64,000 bases of DNA. Source: Chloroflexota bacterium. Lineage in GTDB: Bacteria > Chloroflexota > Anaerolineae > Anaerolineales > Anaerolineaceae. Positions 1 to 8,184 of the stretch are shown here, one piece after another. Each line of letters opens with the position of its first letter. Position 1 is the stretch's first letter. A model generated the notes under the pieces. It was given only the letters and a program-made list of their open reading frames with translations, did not search any database and was not told where the DNA came from. The translations under genes and the position numbers were made by a program. The DNA lies in the NCBI GenBank assembly GCA_021825925.1, contig JAKAFP010000002.1, positions 124,001-188,000 on the forward strand, written 5' to 3'.

Positions 1-494
1 ATCTGGCAGAAATCGCTTCAAATGAGCGCAAATTTGCCGGATTCAGCGAGGACGACACCGGCTTCAACCCCGAAGCCCACAAAGGTAAGGTGCTGGTCAG
101 CACTTTCCATAAAGCCAAAGGGCTGGAATGGGATCGGGTCTACCTCATGTCGGTTAACAATTACGATTTCCCGTCCGCACAGGAGTTTGACAATTACAAA
201 GGCGAAAAATGGTTCATCGCCCGTCACCTAAACCTTGAAGCGGAATTGCTCTCCAAATTGAATTCCATTGTGAACGACGACATCCCCGGCATGTTCATGG
301 AACCCGGCTACGCCACCCGCCAAGCGAGGCTTGAATACTCCTCGGAGCGGCTAAGGCTGCTCTACGTGGGCATCACCCGCGCACGTGAATCGCTTTGCAT
401 CACCTGGAACACAGGCCGCCGCAAGGAAGCCCGTATGGCCCTGCCGCTCGAAGCGTTGTCTGCCCTATTGGAGGAAAAGAATGCTGCTGCCTGA
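1..494 (+). CDS. UvrD/PcrA-like superfamily 1 DNA helicase, C-terminal part (5' truncated by window edge)
   Basis: The reading frame is open from base 3 and runs in from outside the window, so only the last 163 residues are seen. Two SF1A helicase motifs are clear: the motif V region VLVSTFHKAKGLEWDRVYLM around residues 33-52 of the visible part, and the motif VI region with LLYVGITRARE. These bind ATP phosphates and couple hydrolysis to 3'-5' translocation. The C-terminus overlaps the start of the next gene, a PD-(D/E)XK nuclease, by 14 nt. This suggests translational coupling and a helicase-nuclease partnership in DNA end processing. Whether it is UvrD, PcrA or an AddA-like protein cannot be decided without the N-terminal part. 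Confidence 0.85.
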   Translation, partial: LAEIASNERKFAGFSEDDTGFNPEAHKGKVLVSTFHKAKGLEWDRVYLMSVNNYDFPSAQEFDNYKGEKWFIARHLNLEAELLSKLNSIVNDDIPGMFMEPGYATRQARLEYSSERLRLLYVGITRARESLCITWNTGRRKEARMALPLEALSALLEEKNAAA

Positions 495-1275
495 TTCCTT
501 CACCTTTACCCAGCAAAACCTGCAGGATTACAAGGATTGCGCCTACCGGTTCTATCTCAGGGAAATTCTGAATCTGGAATGGCCGGCCGTTGAAAGCGAA
601 CCCATCCGCGAGCAGGAAGCCCTGATGCAGCTTGGTACAAGCTTTCACCTGCTCTGCCAGCAGTATTTTTCGGGCATCCCGGCGGAAGTGCTGACCGCCC
701 AAATTTCACAGGACGAATTAGCCGAGTGGTGGCAGAATTTTCTCAAGCTTGACCTCCACCCCGCTGAGGGTGACTTTTCTGTTGAAAAACTGAATTCCGT
801 TCCCTTTGCCGGCTGCCGGCTGACAGCCAAGATTGACCTGCTGCTCAAATCGGATGGCAAGCTGGTTATTTATGATTGGAAGACCTCGCAGCATCAACCC
901 AAACGCCAATCCCTGCTGGCGCGCATGCAAAGCAAGGTTTATCCGCTGGTGATATCCAATCTGACTAAGAACAAAGCCCTGGCGCCGGAATCCATTGAAA
1001 TGATCTACTGGTATCCCGCGTTTCCGCAATCTCCGGTCAAATTTACTTATTCGAGCACCCAAAAAGACACAGATCAGACCGAGCTTGAACTGCTGGTGGC
1101 CGAGATTGCCGCCAAGGATAAGGAAGCGTTCAGGAAAACTGAAAATTTAAAATCCTGCAGTTTTTGCCGATATCGGTCGCTCTGCGACCGCGGCAAGGAA
1201 GCCGGTCTCAGCGATATGGAAAACGATCTTCCTGATTCTGATGACGCTTTTAATTTTGATTTTGATGCTATCTAG
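481..1275 (+). CDS. PD-(D/E)XK nuclease family protein with probable Fe-S cluster (RecB/AddB/Cas4-like)
   Basis: The start is the ATG at 481, behind GGAGG at 471-475; the frame is open further upstream but this start has the ribosome site and overlaps the helicase stop. The 264-residue product has a RecB-type nuclease core, with Asp119 in a KID motif and D132-W-K134 forming the D-(D/E)XK site. One cysteine near the N-terminus (C20, in YKDCAYRFYL) and three near the C-terminus (C226, C229, C235) match the four-cysteine layout that holds a 4Fe-4S cluster in AddB and Cas4 nucleases. An acidic tail follows. Coupling to the upstream helicase suggests a two-subunit end-resection nuclease. No CRISPR array is nearby, so a Cas4 adaptation role is unlikely. 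Confidence 0.8.
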   Translation: MLLPDSFTFTQQNLQDYKDCAYRFYLREILNLEWPAVESEPIREQEALMQLGTSFHLLCQQYFSGIPAEVLTAQISQDELAEWWQNFLKLDLHPAEGDFSVEKLNSVPFAGCRLTAKIDLLLKSDGKLVIYDWKTSQHQPKRQSLLARMQSKVYPLVISNLTKNKALAPESIEMIYWYPAFPQSPVKFTYSSTQKDTDQTELELLVAEIAAKDKEAFRKTENLKSCSFCRYRSLCDRGKEAGLSDMENDLPDSDDAFNFDFDAI

Positions 1276-1278
1276 CTC

Positions 1279-3615
1279 ATGAAGAACGCCCTTCCCCCAT
1301 CCGTCACGCGCTGGATAGATCCTCCGGAAAGCCCGCTGCCCGCTGATCTGGCCTCCATGCAGGCCATGCCTGAACTGGTGCTGCGCATCCTGCATCGCCA
1401 GGGGGTCCATTCCTCCGCGGATGCGCGTGCCTTTATGAATTTTCGCGCCTATACCCCAGCCTCGCCTTACGATCTCAAAGATATGGAAAAGGGAGTCGAA
1501 CGCACCTTGCAGGCAATCAAAGCCGGCGAGTTGATCGGTGTGTGGGGCGACTTCGACGTGGACGGTCAAACCGCCACTGCCACCCTGGTCTCAGCCCTGC
1601 GCCGCATTGGAGCGAAGGTGGTTTATCACGTGCCCGTGCGCGGACCCGAAAGCCACGGCATCAAACTTGAATTCCTGCAGCCTTTTGTCAAACAAGGTAT
1701 CAGCCTGCTGATCACCTGTGACACGGGCATCTCAGAATTGGAATCCATTGACTGGGCTCAATTTCAAGGTGTTGATGTGATCATCACCGACCATCACGCC
1801 CTGCCCGAGAGACTCCCCCAGGCTTTTGCCGTGATCAACCCCCAATTCCTTGATACCACCCATCCACTGCGTCCGCTGCCTGGCGTGGGTGTCGCCTGCA
1901 AGTTCGCCGAAGCCCTGCTTGAACGCTGCAAACTTTCTGATGAGGTCCGTTCGCTGCACGATCTGGCTGCGCTGGGCACCGTTGCGGATATCGCTGAACT
2001 GCATGCCGATGCGCGTTTTCTCGTCCAATCGGGTATTGACCTGATCCGCCAATCCCCCAGATCAAGCATCCGCGCCATGCTGCAAGCCGCAGAAATTGAA
2101 GCGGCCCAGTTTTCCGAGGAATCCATCTCTTTCGCGCTGGCACCCCGCATGAACGCCGTCGGCCGTCTGGCGGATGCCAACCCGATGGTGGAATTTCTTT
2201 TGTCTGACGACCCCGCCGTTCTCTCGGTCACAGTCAATCAATTGGAAGGGCTGAATGCCCAACGGAAATTATTGTGCGACCAGGTCTTTCAAGGTGCGCT
2301 TGCCCAAATTGAGCGCAACCCGGGGCTGCTCGACCATCCGGTGCTGATCCTTTCACATCCCGAATGGCCGGCCGGCGTGGTGGGGATCGTGGCCAGCCGT
2401 TTGATCTCGCTTTATCACCGGCCAGTGATCCTGATGGTTTCTCCCCCCGGTGGATTGATGCGCGGATCGGCCCGGTCCGTCGAAGGGATTGACATTACCG
2501 CGGCCATTCGACAAAACGCCATTTACCTGACTTCCTTCGGCGGCCATCCCATGGCTGCCGGTCTGGCGCTTGACCCGCAGCAGTTCAAGATCTTCCAACG
2601 TGAACTTGATAAAGCCGTTGAGCAGCAGTGTCTGCTCCACCCGGTGGTGAACGAGCTTCAGATTGATGTCTGGCAGCAGCCCACACACATAGACCTCTCA
2701 CTGCTTCAATCCATTGACCTGCTTGCGCCTTTCGGGGCAGGCAATCCGCCCATCGTTATGGCCTCAAAAAACATGAAGCTGGTTAGCGCCACGCCAATTG
2801 GAAAAACCAGGGAACATCTGCAGCTGCTTGTGGAGGATGCACAGGGACAGACCTCCAAATTCCTGTGGTGGCAGGCGGCCGGGCTGCCCCAACCTGAAGG
2901 TCCATTTGACCTGGCATTTACTGCGCGCGCCTCAACTTATAAAGGGCAGCCGCAGGTACAGCTCGAATGGCTGGATTTCCGCCCGGTTGAAATCGAAAGC
3001 ATAACACTCGCCACCCAAAAAAGAAAAAACATCGAGCATTTTGATTACCGCGGAAGCGCTTTCTCAGAAAGAGCGTTGAAAGAGATCTCATCCAAATATC
3101 AGCCCCAAATCTTTTATGAGGGTCTGCAAGCATCATCCACACCTGGGAAGAACCGCAGCGAACTCGGCCCCAGCGAGACGCTGGTCATGCTAACCCTTCC
3201 ACCCTCTCAAAGCATTTTGGATGAAATCCTGCAAAAAGTTCAACCCCAGCGCATCTTCTGGTTTGGCAGTGAACAACCTGATAACGAAACACAGACGTTG
3301 TTAATATCCTTGGCGCAAAGGGTCAAACAAGGTTTCAGCCAAAACAGAACCTTGTTTTCTCTTGATGCAATGGCGGTTGAACTGGCAACCACCACAGAAA
3401 TCATCTGCCATATCCTCCAATGGATGGCAGCGCGGGGTGATATCAGCATTCAAGATACTGGCAATAATAACCTTCTGCTGACACCAGGTGGCATAGCCGA
3501 TCCAACACAGGCTGATGGATTCAAAAAGAAAATTCAAAAAGCCATGAGCGAATGCCAGGCTTACCGGCGGTACGCGCTGCGCTGTGATATTTCTGATCTG
3601 GTGGATCATTCCTGA
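1279..3615 (+). CDS. recJ: Single-stranded-DNA-specific exonuclease RecJ
   Basis: A 778-residue DHH-family 5'-3' ssDNA exonuclease for recombination and mismatch repair. Visible motifs are DFDVDG (residues 91-96, Mn2+ ligands), ITDHHA (DHH at 171-173), a GTVADIAEL motif near 235, GRLADAN near 295, and the DHHA1 motif GGHPMAAGLAL near 420. An OB-fold region follows at about 460-570. A further C-terminal domain of about 200 residues makes it long, like the RecJ of many Gram-positive bacteria rather than the shorter E. coli type. It starts 3 nt after the nuclease stop, so helicase, nuclease and recJ look like one repair operon. Confidence 0.93.
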   Translation: MKNALPPSVTRWIDPPESPLPADLASMQAMPELVLRILHRQGVHSSADARAFMNFRAYTPASPYDLKDMEKGVERTLQAIKAGELIGVWGDFDVDGQTATATLVSALRRIGAKVVYHVPVRGPESHGIKLEFLQPFVKQGISLLITCDTGISELESIDWAQFQGVDVIITDHHALPERLPQAFAVINPQFLDTTHPLRPLPGVGVACKFAEALLERCKLSDEVRSLHDLAALGTVADIAELHADARFLVQSGIDLIRQSPRSSIRAMLQAAEIEAAQFSEESISFALAPRMNAVGRLADANPMVEFLLSDDPAVLSVTVNQLEGLNAQRKLLCDQVFQGALAQIERNPGLLDHPVLILSHPEWPAGVVGIVASRLISLYHRPVILMVSPPGGLMRGSARSVEGIDITAAIRQNAIYLTSFGGHPMAAGLALDPQQFKIFQRELDKAVEQQCLLHPVVNELQIDVWQQPTHIDLSLLQSIDLLAPFGAGNPPIVMASKNMKLVSATPIGKTREHLQLLVEDAQGQTSKFLWWQAAGLPQPEGPFDLAFTARASTYKGQPQVQLEWLDFRPVEIESITLATQKRKNIEHFDYRGSAFSERALKEISSKYQPQIFYEGLQASSTPGKNRSELGPSETLVMLTLPPSQSILDEILQKVQPQRIFWFGSEQPDNETQTLLISLAQRVKQGFSQNRTLFSLDAMAVELATTTEIICHILQWMAARGDISIQDTGNNNLLLTPGGIADPTQADGFKKKIQKAMSECQAYRRYALRCDISDLVDHS

Positions 3616-3627
3616 CCGAAAATCTGC

Positions 3628-3636
3628 TGGTATAAT
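3628..3636 (+). promoter_or_regulatory. Extended -10 promoter of the L,D-transpeptidase gene (leaderless type)
   Basis: TGGTATAAT is a perfect extended -10 element. The last T lies 9 nt before the ATG at 3646, so the predicted transcript begins about 3 nt upstream of the start codon. No Shine-Dalgarno sequence fits in that space. I see no good -35 box. Confidence 0.55.
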
Positions 3637-3645
3637 CCAGACAAT

Positions 3646-4707
3646 ATGAGTCAAGAATTCTCGCGCCGCAGCTTTCTCAAACTTGCAGGATTGACGCTTT
3701 CAAGCCTGGCTTTTAAACCCGCCTACAATTTCGCCGAACTTCAAGACAGCGGACCTTTGATCCGCGTGGCGCTTGATTCGGCCAACACGCTCAGTGTCTA
3801 CAGCCGTCCGGATGAAGAAAGTCCGATCAAATTCCAACGCCAGCGCGATGAGATTCTCCCCGTTTATTACGAGGTCATCTCAGACAAGAAACCCAAGTAC
3901 AATCCCAAGTGGTATCGCGTGTGGGGCGGATTTGTCCATTGTGCTTCAGTTCAACCCGTGGCAGTCCAACTGAATCAGGTTCCTTCCTTTTTACCTGAAG
4001 GACTGACCGCCATTGAGATCACCGTACCTTTTACGCAAAGCATGTTCCAGCGCACCCCCGGCGTGTGGACCGAAAGCTACCGGCTTTACTACGACACCTT
4101 CCATTGGGCGGTGGGAATCGCTGAAGGTCCTGATGGCGAACCCTGGTTCCGCATCCGCGATGAGATGTTAAAATATGCCGAAAATATGGATTATTACATC
4201 CCTGCCAAACATGCGCGTGTGGTGCCACCCTCTGAAATGTCGCCCATTGCGACGGACGTGTCGCCGGATAAGAAATTCATTGAAGTATCACTCGAAGACC
4301 AGGAATTAACCGCCTACGAAGACGGCAAGATCGTACTGCACACCAAGATCTCTTCCGGTCTGAATTACACTCCCCCTAACGGTTCAACCTGGAACACCCC
4401 AACCGGTTATTTCAATATCCAATCCAAGATGCTATCCAAACACATGGGCTATCAGGAACCGTACAACAACTATTCCAACGGCGCTTATGTGTTGCCAGGT
4501 GTCTCATGGACCTCATTCTTTGAAATGACCAACGGCGTGGCCTTCCACGGCACGCACTGGCACCAGGATTTTGGTGTGCCCAAGAGCCATGGCTGTATCA
4601 ACATGAAAACGGATGAAGCCCGCTGGATCTACCGCTGGGCGACTCCTGAGGCTGACCCTCAACTGATGGAAACCAACGGCTACGGTACACGCGTACATGT
4701 GTATTAA
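3646..4707 (+). CDS. L,D-transpeptidase (YkuD fold), Tat-exported
   Basis: A 353-residue cell-wall enzyme that forms 3-3 crosslinks or attaches proteins to peptidoglycan through a Cys nucleophile. The N-terminus has a twin-arginine signal (SRRSFLKLAGLTLSSLAF, from residue 6). The catalytic YkuD domain occupies roughly residues 210-353 and ends with a conserved His in VAFHGTHWHQDF followed by KSHGCINM, where C317 is the nucleophile. Residues 40-200 form an N-terminal extension with no fold I can name, perhaps an SH3-like wall-binding region. It ends in a 4-nt overlap with the convergent hemW-like gene. There is no ribosome site, and the promoter sits almost on the start codon. Confidence 0.88.
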   Translation: MSQEFSRRSFLKLAGLTLSSLAFKPAYNFAELQDSGPLIRVALDSANTLSVYSRPDEESPIKFQRQRDEILPVYYEVISDKKPKYNPKWYRVWGGFVHCASVQPVAVQLNQVPSFLPEGLTAIEITVPFTQSMFQRTPGVWTESYRLYYDTFHWAVGIAEGPDGEPWFRIRDEMLKYAENMDYYIPAKHARVVPPSEMSPIATDVSPDKKFIEVSLEDQELTAYEDGKIVLHTKISSGLNYTPPNGSTWNTPTGYFNIQSKMLSKHMGYQEPYNNYSNGAYVLPGVSWTSFFEMTNGVAFHGTHWHQDFGVPKSHGCINMKTDEARWIYRWATPEADPQLMETNGYGTRVHVY

Positions 4708-5921
4708 CTCTTTTTGAATTTCAATTCTTCCGGTTGAGCATTCCCCACAAATTGAGCAAAAACCTGGTTGCCGAAAAGCCTTCCACATCGGGTTAGCCGC
4801 AGACGCGATTCATCCCGTGGATGCTTTTCGATCAATCCACTTTTTAACAATTGATCAATTTGACTGCCAAATACTTTTTCCATACTCTGACCAAACATGG
4901 ATTGAAAATCAGTTTTAGAAACACCCTCATCCGTGAGCCGAAAACTCACCATCATATATTCCTGCATCAGATCCCATGTTGAAAGCGGTTCAAGTTCCTC
5001 ACCAGCAGGTCCGGTCGGGAAAACGCTCGAGTTGGCCTGATTGATTTTTTTTAGATACTCGATGATAGACCCAGTATTTTCGGTGCGCGTGCCGTTGACG
5101 AATCCATGCGCCCCCGCTCCAAAACCGAGATAGGGCAGAAAACGCCAGTACTGTAAATTATGTTGGCAGCGATTGTCAACACCATTCTGCCTGGCCCAAT
5201 TGGAAATCTCGTATTGAAGGTAGCCGGCCTCATCAAGCCTGGTCATGGCGGCCTCATACATGTCGGCCGCCAGATCGTCATCAGGTTGCGAGAGCAATCC
5301 GCGCTCGACCCAGTGGTGCATGGGCGTGCCCTCTTCAACGATCAGTGAATAAAGCGAGAAGTGGTCAATGTTTTCTGCCAGGGCCAGATCAAGGGTTTGG
5401 TTCCAGCGTTCACGACTCTGGCCGGGAATGCCAAAGATCAGGTCCAGGTTAATGTGCTTAAAACCAGCCTGTTTACTCCAGGTGATCGTGTTGATCACGT
5501 CTTCGTGCCTATGCTGGCGATCCAAAATATGCAAATCTTCGGGGTGTGCCGATTGCATGCCAAAACTGATGCGGTTGACACCAGCACTTCGGATGCCCTT
5601 CAAATAATCAAGGGTTACGGTGCCCGGATTGGCTTCGATGGTGATCTCAGCACTCATAGAAATATCAAAGTTGGCCTGACAGGTTTTAAGAATGCTTTGA
5701 TAATCCGTCACGGAGAGTAAAGAAGGTGTGCCGCCACCAAAGAAGAGTGTCCCCACATTGATCCGTTCAATCGAGGCACTGGCAACCAATTTGATTTCTT
5801 GACACACAGCCTGCACATATTGCGGTATAAAGGATTTCATGCCCGCAAATGTGTTAAAATCACAATATCCGCATCTGCGGTTGCAAAATGGAACATGAAA
5901 ATAGAGGCTGGTGGTATCCAT
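4704..5921 (-). CDS. hemW: HemW-like radical SAM protein (heme chaperone; oxygen-independent coproporphyrinogen oxidase family)
   Basis: A 405-residue radical SAM protein starting SLYFHVPFCNRRCGYCDFN. The cluster cysteines are C13, C17 and C20 (CX3CX2C). The residue after C20 that is a fourth Cys in true HemN is Asp-Phe here, which marks HemW rather than coproporphyrinogen dehydrogenase. FFGGGTPSLL near residue 60 and the HemN C-terminal domain (about 290-390) are present. HemW proteins bind heme and deliver it to respiratory enzymes. No heme genes are adjacent. The ATG at 5921 has no ribosome site, but a TGATATTCT element lies just upstream, so the message may be leaderless. Confidence 0.88.
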   Translation of the reverse strand: MDTTSLYFHVPFCNRRCGYCDFNTFAGMKSFIPQYVQAVCQEIKLVASASIERINVGTLFFGGGTPSLLSVTDYQSILKTCQANFDISMSAEITIEANPGTVTLDYLKGIRSAGVNRISFGMQSAHPEDLHILDRQHRHEDVINTITWSKQAGFKHINLDLIFGIPGQSRERWNQTLDLALAENIDHFSLYSLIVEEGTPMHHWVERGLLSQPDDDLAADMYEAAMTRLDEAGYLQYEISNWARQNGVDNRCQHNLQYWRFLPYLGFGAGAHGFVNGTRTENTGSIIEYLKKINQANSSVFPTGPAGEELEPLSTWDLMQEYMMVSFRLTDEGVSKTDFQSMFGQSMEKVFGSQIDQLLKSGLIEKHPRDESRLRLTRCGRLFGNQVFAQFVGNAQPEELKFKKS

Positions 5922-5929
5922 CGAATTCT

Positions 5930-5938
5930 AGAATATCA
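5930..5938 (-). promoter_or_regulatory. Probable extended -10 element of hemW (leaderless type)
   Basis: On the minus strand TGATATTCT precedes the ATG at 5921 by 8 nt, which predicts a transcript starting within about 2 nt of the start codon. The hexamer matches TATAAT at only four of six positions, so support is moderate. Confidence 0.35.
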
Positions 5939-5980
5939 CACACTCAAACCCTTGCAAAGGAAACCGGCGGTCATTTGTGA

Positions 5981-5989
5981 TGTTATAAT
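5981..5989 (+). promoter_or_regulatory. Extended -10 promoter of the LysM gene
   Basis: TGTTATAAT is a full extended -10 match, 31 nt before the ATG at 6021. This leaves a leader of about 25 nt containing GAAAGA as a weak ribosome site. No convincing -35 box is seen at 17 nt. Confidence 0.5.
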
Positions 5990-6020
5990 TCCACTTTTGA
6001 CCCTCTTGAAAGAATAAAAC

Positions 6021-7193
6021 ATGAGTCCTGAAACCAACACTTCACCCAGTAAAGTTTGTCCAACTTGTGGAACTCGCCTGAGCGAGAACGCCACCCGCTG
6101 TCTGGTTTGTGGCAGAAATTTCACCACCTCCACCAAGGCTGCAACACCAAGCCCGGTGCAATCACCCAAGTTACCCGAATTAAAATTAAGCCTGCCTGCA
6201 GCACTCGGCCTGGTGGTTCTGGTTCTGGGTCTCGGCGCTGCCTTGATCTTTGTGATCTTAAAGGGAACCGGCAGTATCGCCGAACCCACTGTCACCCCCA
6301 CCATTACCCTGACCCCTACCAGCACCAATACACCCGCGCCCACCACTGAACCCACCCTGGCTCCCACACCCACCAACCTGCCACCGATCAGTTATGTCGT
6401 CAAAGCCCAGGATTCCTGCAGCTTGATCGCTGCCATGTACGGCGTATCAGTTAACAGCATTGTTGCCCTCAACAACCTCGATACCGAATGCCTGACGCTG
6501 ACCGAAGGTCAAACCATTCTGGTGCCGGTGCCAACCCCGACGCCATCCCCCATGCCCACTGCCACTTTAAGTGCGCAGGAAGCCACAGAGAATGCCTGCG
6601 GCACGTATCCCTACACAGTTGTTGATGGCGATACACTGATGGGAATTTCTTTGAATTACAACATCAGCATGGATTCAATCAAGACTTTCAACAATATGAC
6701 GTCTGATGTCGTTTATGCGGGCATGCATTTGTCGCTGCCTTTGTGCGAAAGAAAGCCCACCGCCGGTCCGACTCCCACCCCGACCCTTCCGCCGCCTTAT
6801 TCGCAGCCAAGCCTTTTGCTGCCCGCGGATGGCACGGTTTACACCAACTTGAATGACACCATCACCCTGCAATGGGCATCTGTTGGCACCCTGCGAGAAA
6901 ACGACCGCTATGCCATCACAGTGGAAGACGTCAGCTCGGGTGGTGAAAAGAAGATGACGCAGTACGTTACCGAAACAAAATTCATCGTCCCGGCCAGCAT
7001 GCGCCCATTGGATAACACCAACCACATCTTCAGATGGTCCGTGGTGGCCGTGAGACAAAACGGCAGCACCACTGACGGTGAACCCATCTATGTCAATTTC
7101 GGCACAGTCAGCCTCTATCGGGTCTTTGGCTGGTCTGGAACCGGCACTGGCACGGGTACCAACCCAACATCTGCCCCGACGGCCACACCATAA
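6021..7193 (+). CDS. Zinc-ribbon, single-TM, double-LysM domain protein
   Basis: A 390-residue protein with an unusual order of parts. An N-terminal zinc ribbon (C13, C16, C27, C30; CPTCG...CLVCGRNF) is followed by one membrane segment at about 52-77, a Thr/Pro-rich linker, a LysM domain at about 127-170 (YVVKAQDSCSLIAAMYGVS), a second LysM at about 198-240 (YTVVDGDTLMGISLNYNIS) and a C-terminal beta-rich region that ends Gly/Thr-rich. By topology the ribbon is cytoplasmic and the LysM modules, which bind peptidoglycan-type glycans, are outside. The specific role is unknown; it may link envelope and cytoplasm. It is monocistronic between a TGnTATAAT promoter and a bidirectional terminator. 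Confidence 0.75.
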   Translation: MSPETNTSPSKVCPTCGTRLSENATRCLVCGRNFTTSTKAATPSPVQSPKLPELKLSLPAALGLVVLVLGLGAALIFVILKGTGSIAEPTVTPTITLTPTSTNTPAPTTEPTLAPTPTNLPPISYVVKAQDSCSLIAAMYGVSVNSIVALNNLDTECLTLTEGQTILVPVPTPTPSPMPTATLSAQEATENACGTYPYTVVDGDTLMGISLNYNISMDSIKTFNNMTSDVVYAGMHLSLPLCERKPTAGPTPTPTLPPPYSQPSLLLPADGTVYTNLNDTITLQWASVGTLRENDRYAITVEDVSSGGEKKMTQYVTETKFIVPASMRPLDNTNHIFRWSVVAVRQNGSTTDGEPIYVNFGTVSLYRVFGWSGTGTGTGTNPTSAPTATP

Positions 7194-7210
7194 TAAAATA
7201 ACCACCGAAA

Positions 7211-7247
7211 AAAAACACACTCCCGATTTTTTCAGGAGTGTGTTTTT
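7211..7247. terminator. Bidirectional intrinsic terminator between the LysM gene and trxB
   Basis: A perfect stem (AACACACTCC at 7214-7223 with GGAGTGTGTT at 7235-7244, extended by A:T pairs) encloses an 11-nt loop. An A run on the left and a T run on the right let it serve both convergent genes. Confidence 0.85.
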
Positions 7248-7263
7248 TTTCTTGGATTGGTGC

Positions 7264-8181
7264 TTATTCTGAAAGGAATCTTCCGGCTTCAATGGCGGCG
7301 GCTGCCCCCATGCCCGCGGACGTGATTACCTGTTTGAAATCAGAATCCGCTGCTTCACCGGCGGCGTAAACGCCTGCCACACTGGTATGCATTTTGGAAT
7401 CCACCTTGATGAATCCCCGTTCGTCCATCTCGAGCTGACCCTTGTATAGGTCATTGTTGGGGGTATGTCCGATAAAGATGAATATCCCGTCAGTTTCCAA
7501 AACGGAGTCCTGACCGGTTTTCACATTTGAGACGAGCAAACTTTCCACTTTGCCGCTCCCTCTGATCTCCTTAACTACTGAATCCAGCACCAGTTTAATC
7601 TTGGTGTTTTCATGCATGCGTTTTTGCAGAAGTGCTCCCGCGCGAAAAGCGTCTCGCCTGTGAATAATCGTCACTTCACTGGCATAACGGGTCAGGAAGA
7701 GTGCCTCTTCAAGTGCGCTATCTCCGCCGCCCACCACGGCAACCCGTTTCTCTTTGAAAAACCAGCCATCGCAGGTAGCACAGTATGAAACGCCCTTGCC
7801 CAACAAGGTATCTTCTCCCGGCACGTTCAACTTAACCGGGCTGGCACCGGTGGCAATGATCACCGATTCTGCCATTATTTCTCTGGCATAGGTATTGATC
7901 TTGAAAGGCTTTTTGCTGAAATCCACGGCGGTGACGGAATCATATTCCATGCGAGCGCCAAAGCGTTCAGCCTGTTTTTGAAAGAGATCTCCCAACTCTG
8001 AACCACCCACACCCTCAGGAAAACCTGGATAATTCTCGATCGTATGCGTGAGAGCGGCCTGCCCGCCTGGCTGAAGCCCGGTCAATACCAGCGGGTTCAA
8101 CTCCGCCCGAGCAGCGTAGAGAGCTGCGGAATATCCCGCGGGACCCGCACCTAAAACAACAACTTTTTCATTACTTTCCAT
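7264..8181 (-). CDS. trxB: Thioredoxin-disulfide reductase
   Basis: A 305-residue flavoprotein that passes electrons from NADPH through FAD to thioredoxin. The FAD motif GAGPAGYSAALYAARA lies near residues 11-26, the redox pair C134-A-T-C137-D in the next domain, the NADPH motif GGGDSALEEA near 157, and the C-terminal FAD motif GVYAAGEAADSDFKQV near 270. Length is typical for the low-molecular-weight bacterial type. The start at 8181 has a good ribosome site (GGAGTAAGGA) and sits 3 nt after the aminotransferase stop, so trxB is the last gene of a four-gene minus-strand operon. Classic trxB has Asp before the last FAD contacts, while here the motif reads GEAADSDF. Confidence 0.9.
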   Translation of the reverse strand: MESNEKVVVLGAGPAGYSAALYAARAELNPLVLTGLQPGGQAALTHTIENYPGFPEGVGGSELGDLFQKQAERFGARMEYDSVTAVDFSKKPFKINTYAREIMAESVIIATGASPVKLNVPGEDTLLGKGVSYCATCDGWFFKEKRVAVVGGGDSALEEALFLTRYASEVTIIHRRDAFRAGALLQKRMHENTKIKLVLDSVVKEIRGSGKVESLLVSNVKTGQDSVLETDGIFIFIGHTPNNDLYKGQLEMDERGFIKVDSKMHTSVAGVYAAGEAADSDFKQVITSAGMGAAAAIEAGRFLSE

Positions 8182-8184
8182 TCC

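Noticed and set aside
481-1275. Cas4 of a CRISPR adaptation module
   Set aside because: The four-Cys nuclease layout is shared with Cas4, but no array or other cas gene is nearby and the partner is a UvrD-like helicase.
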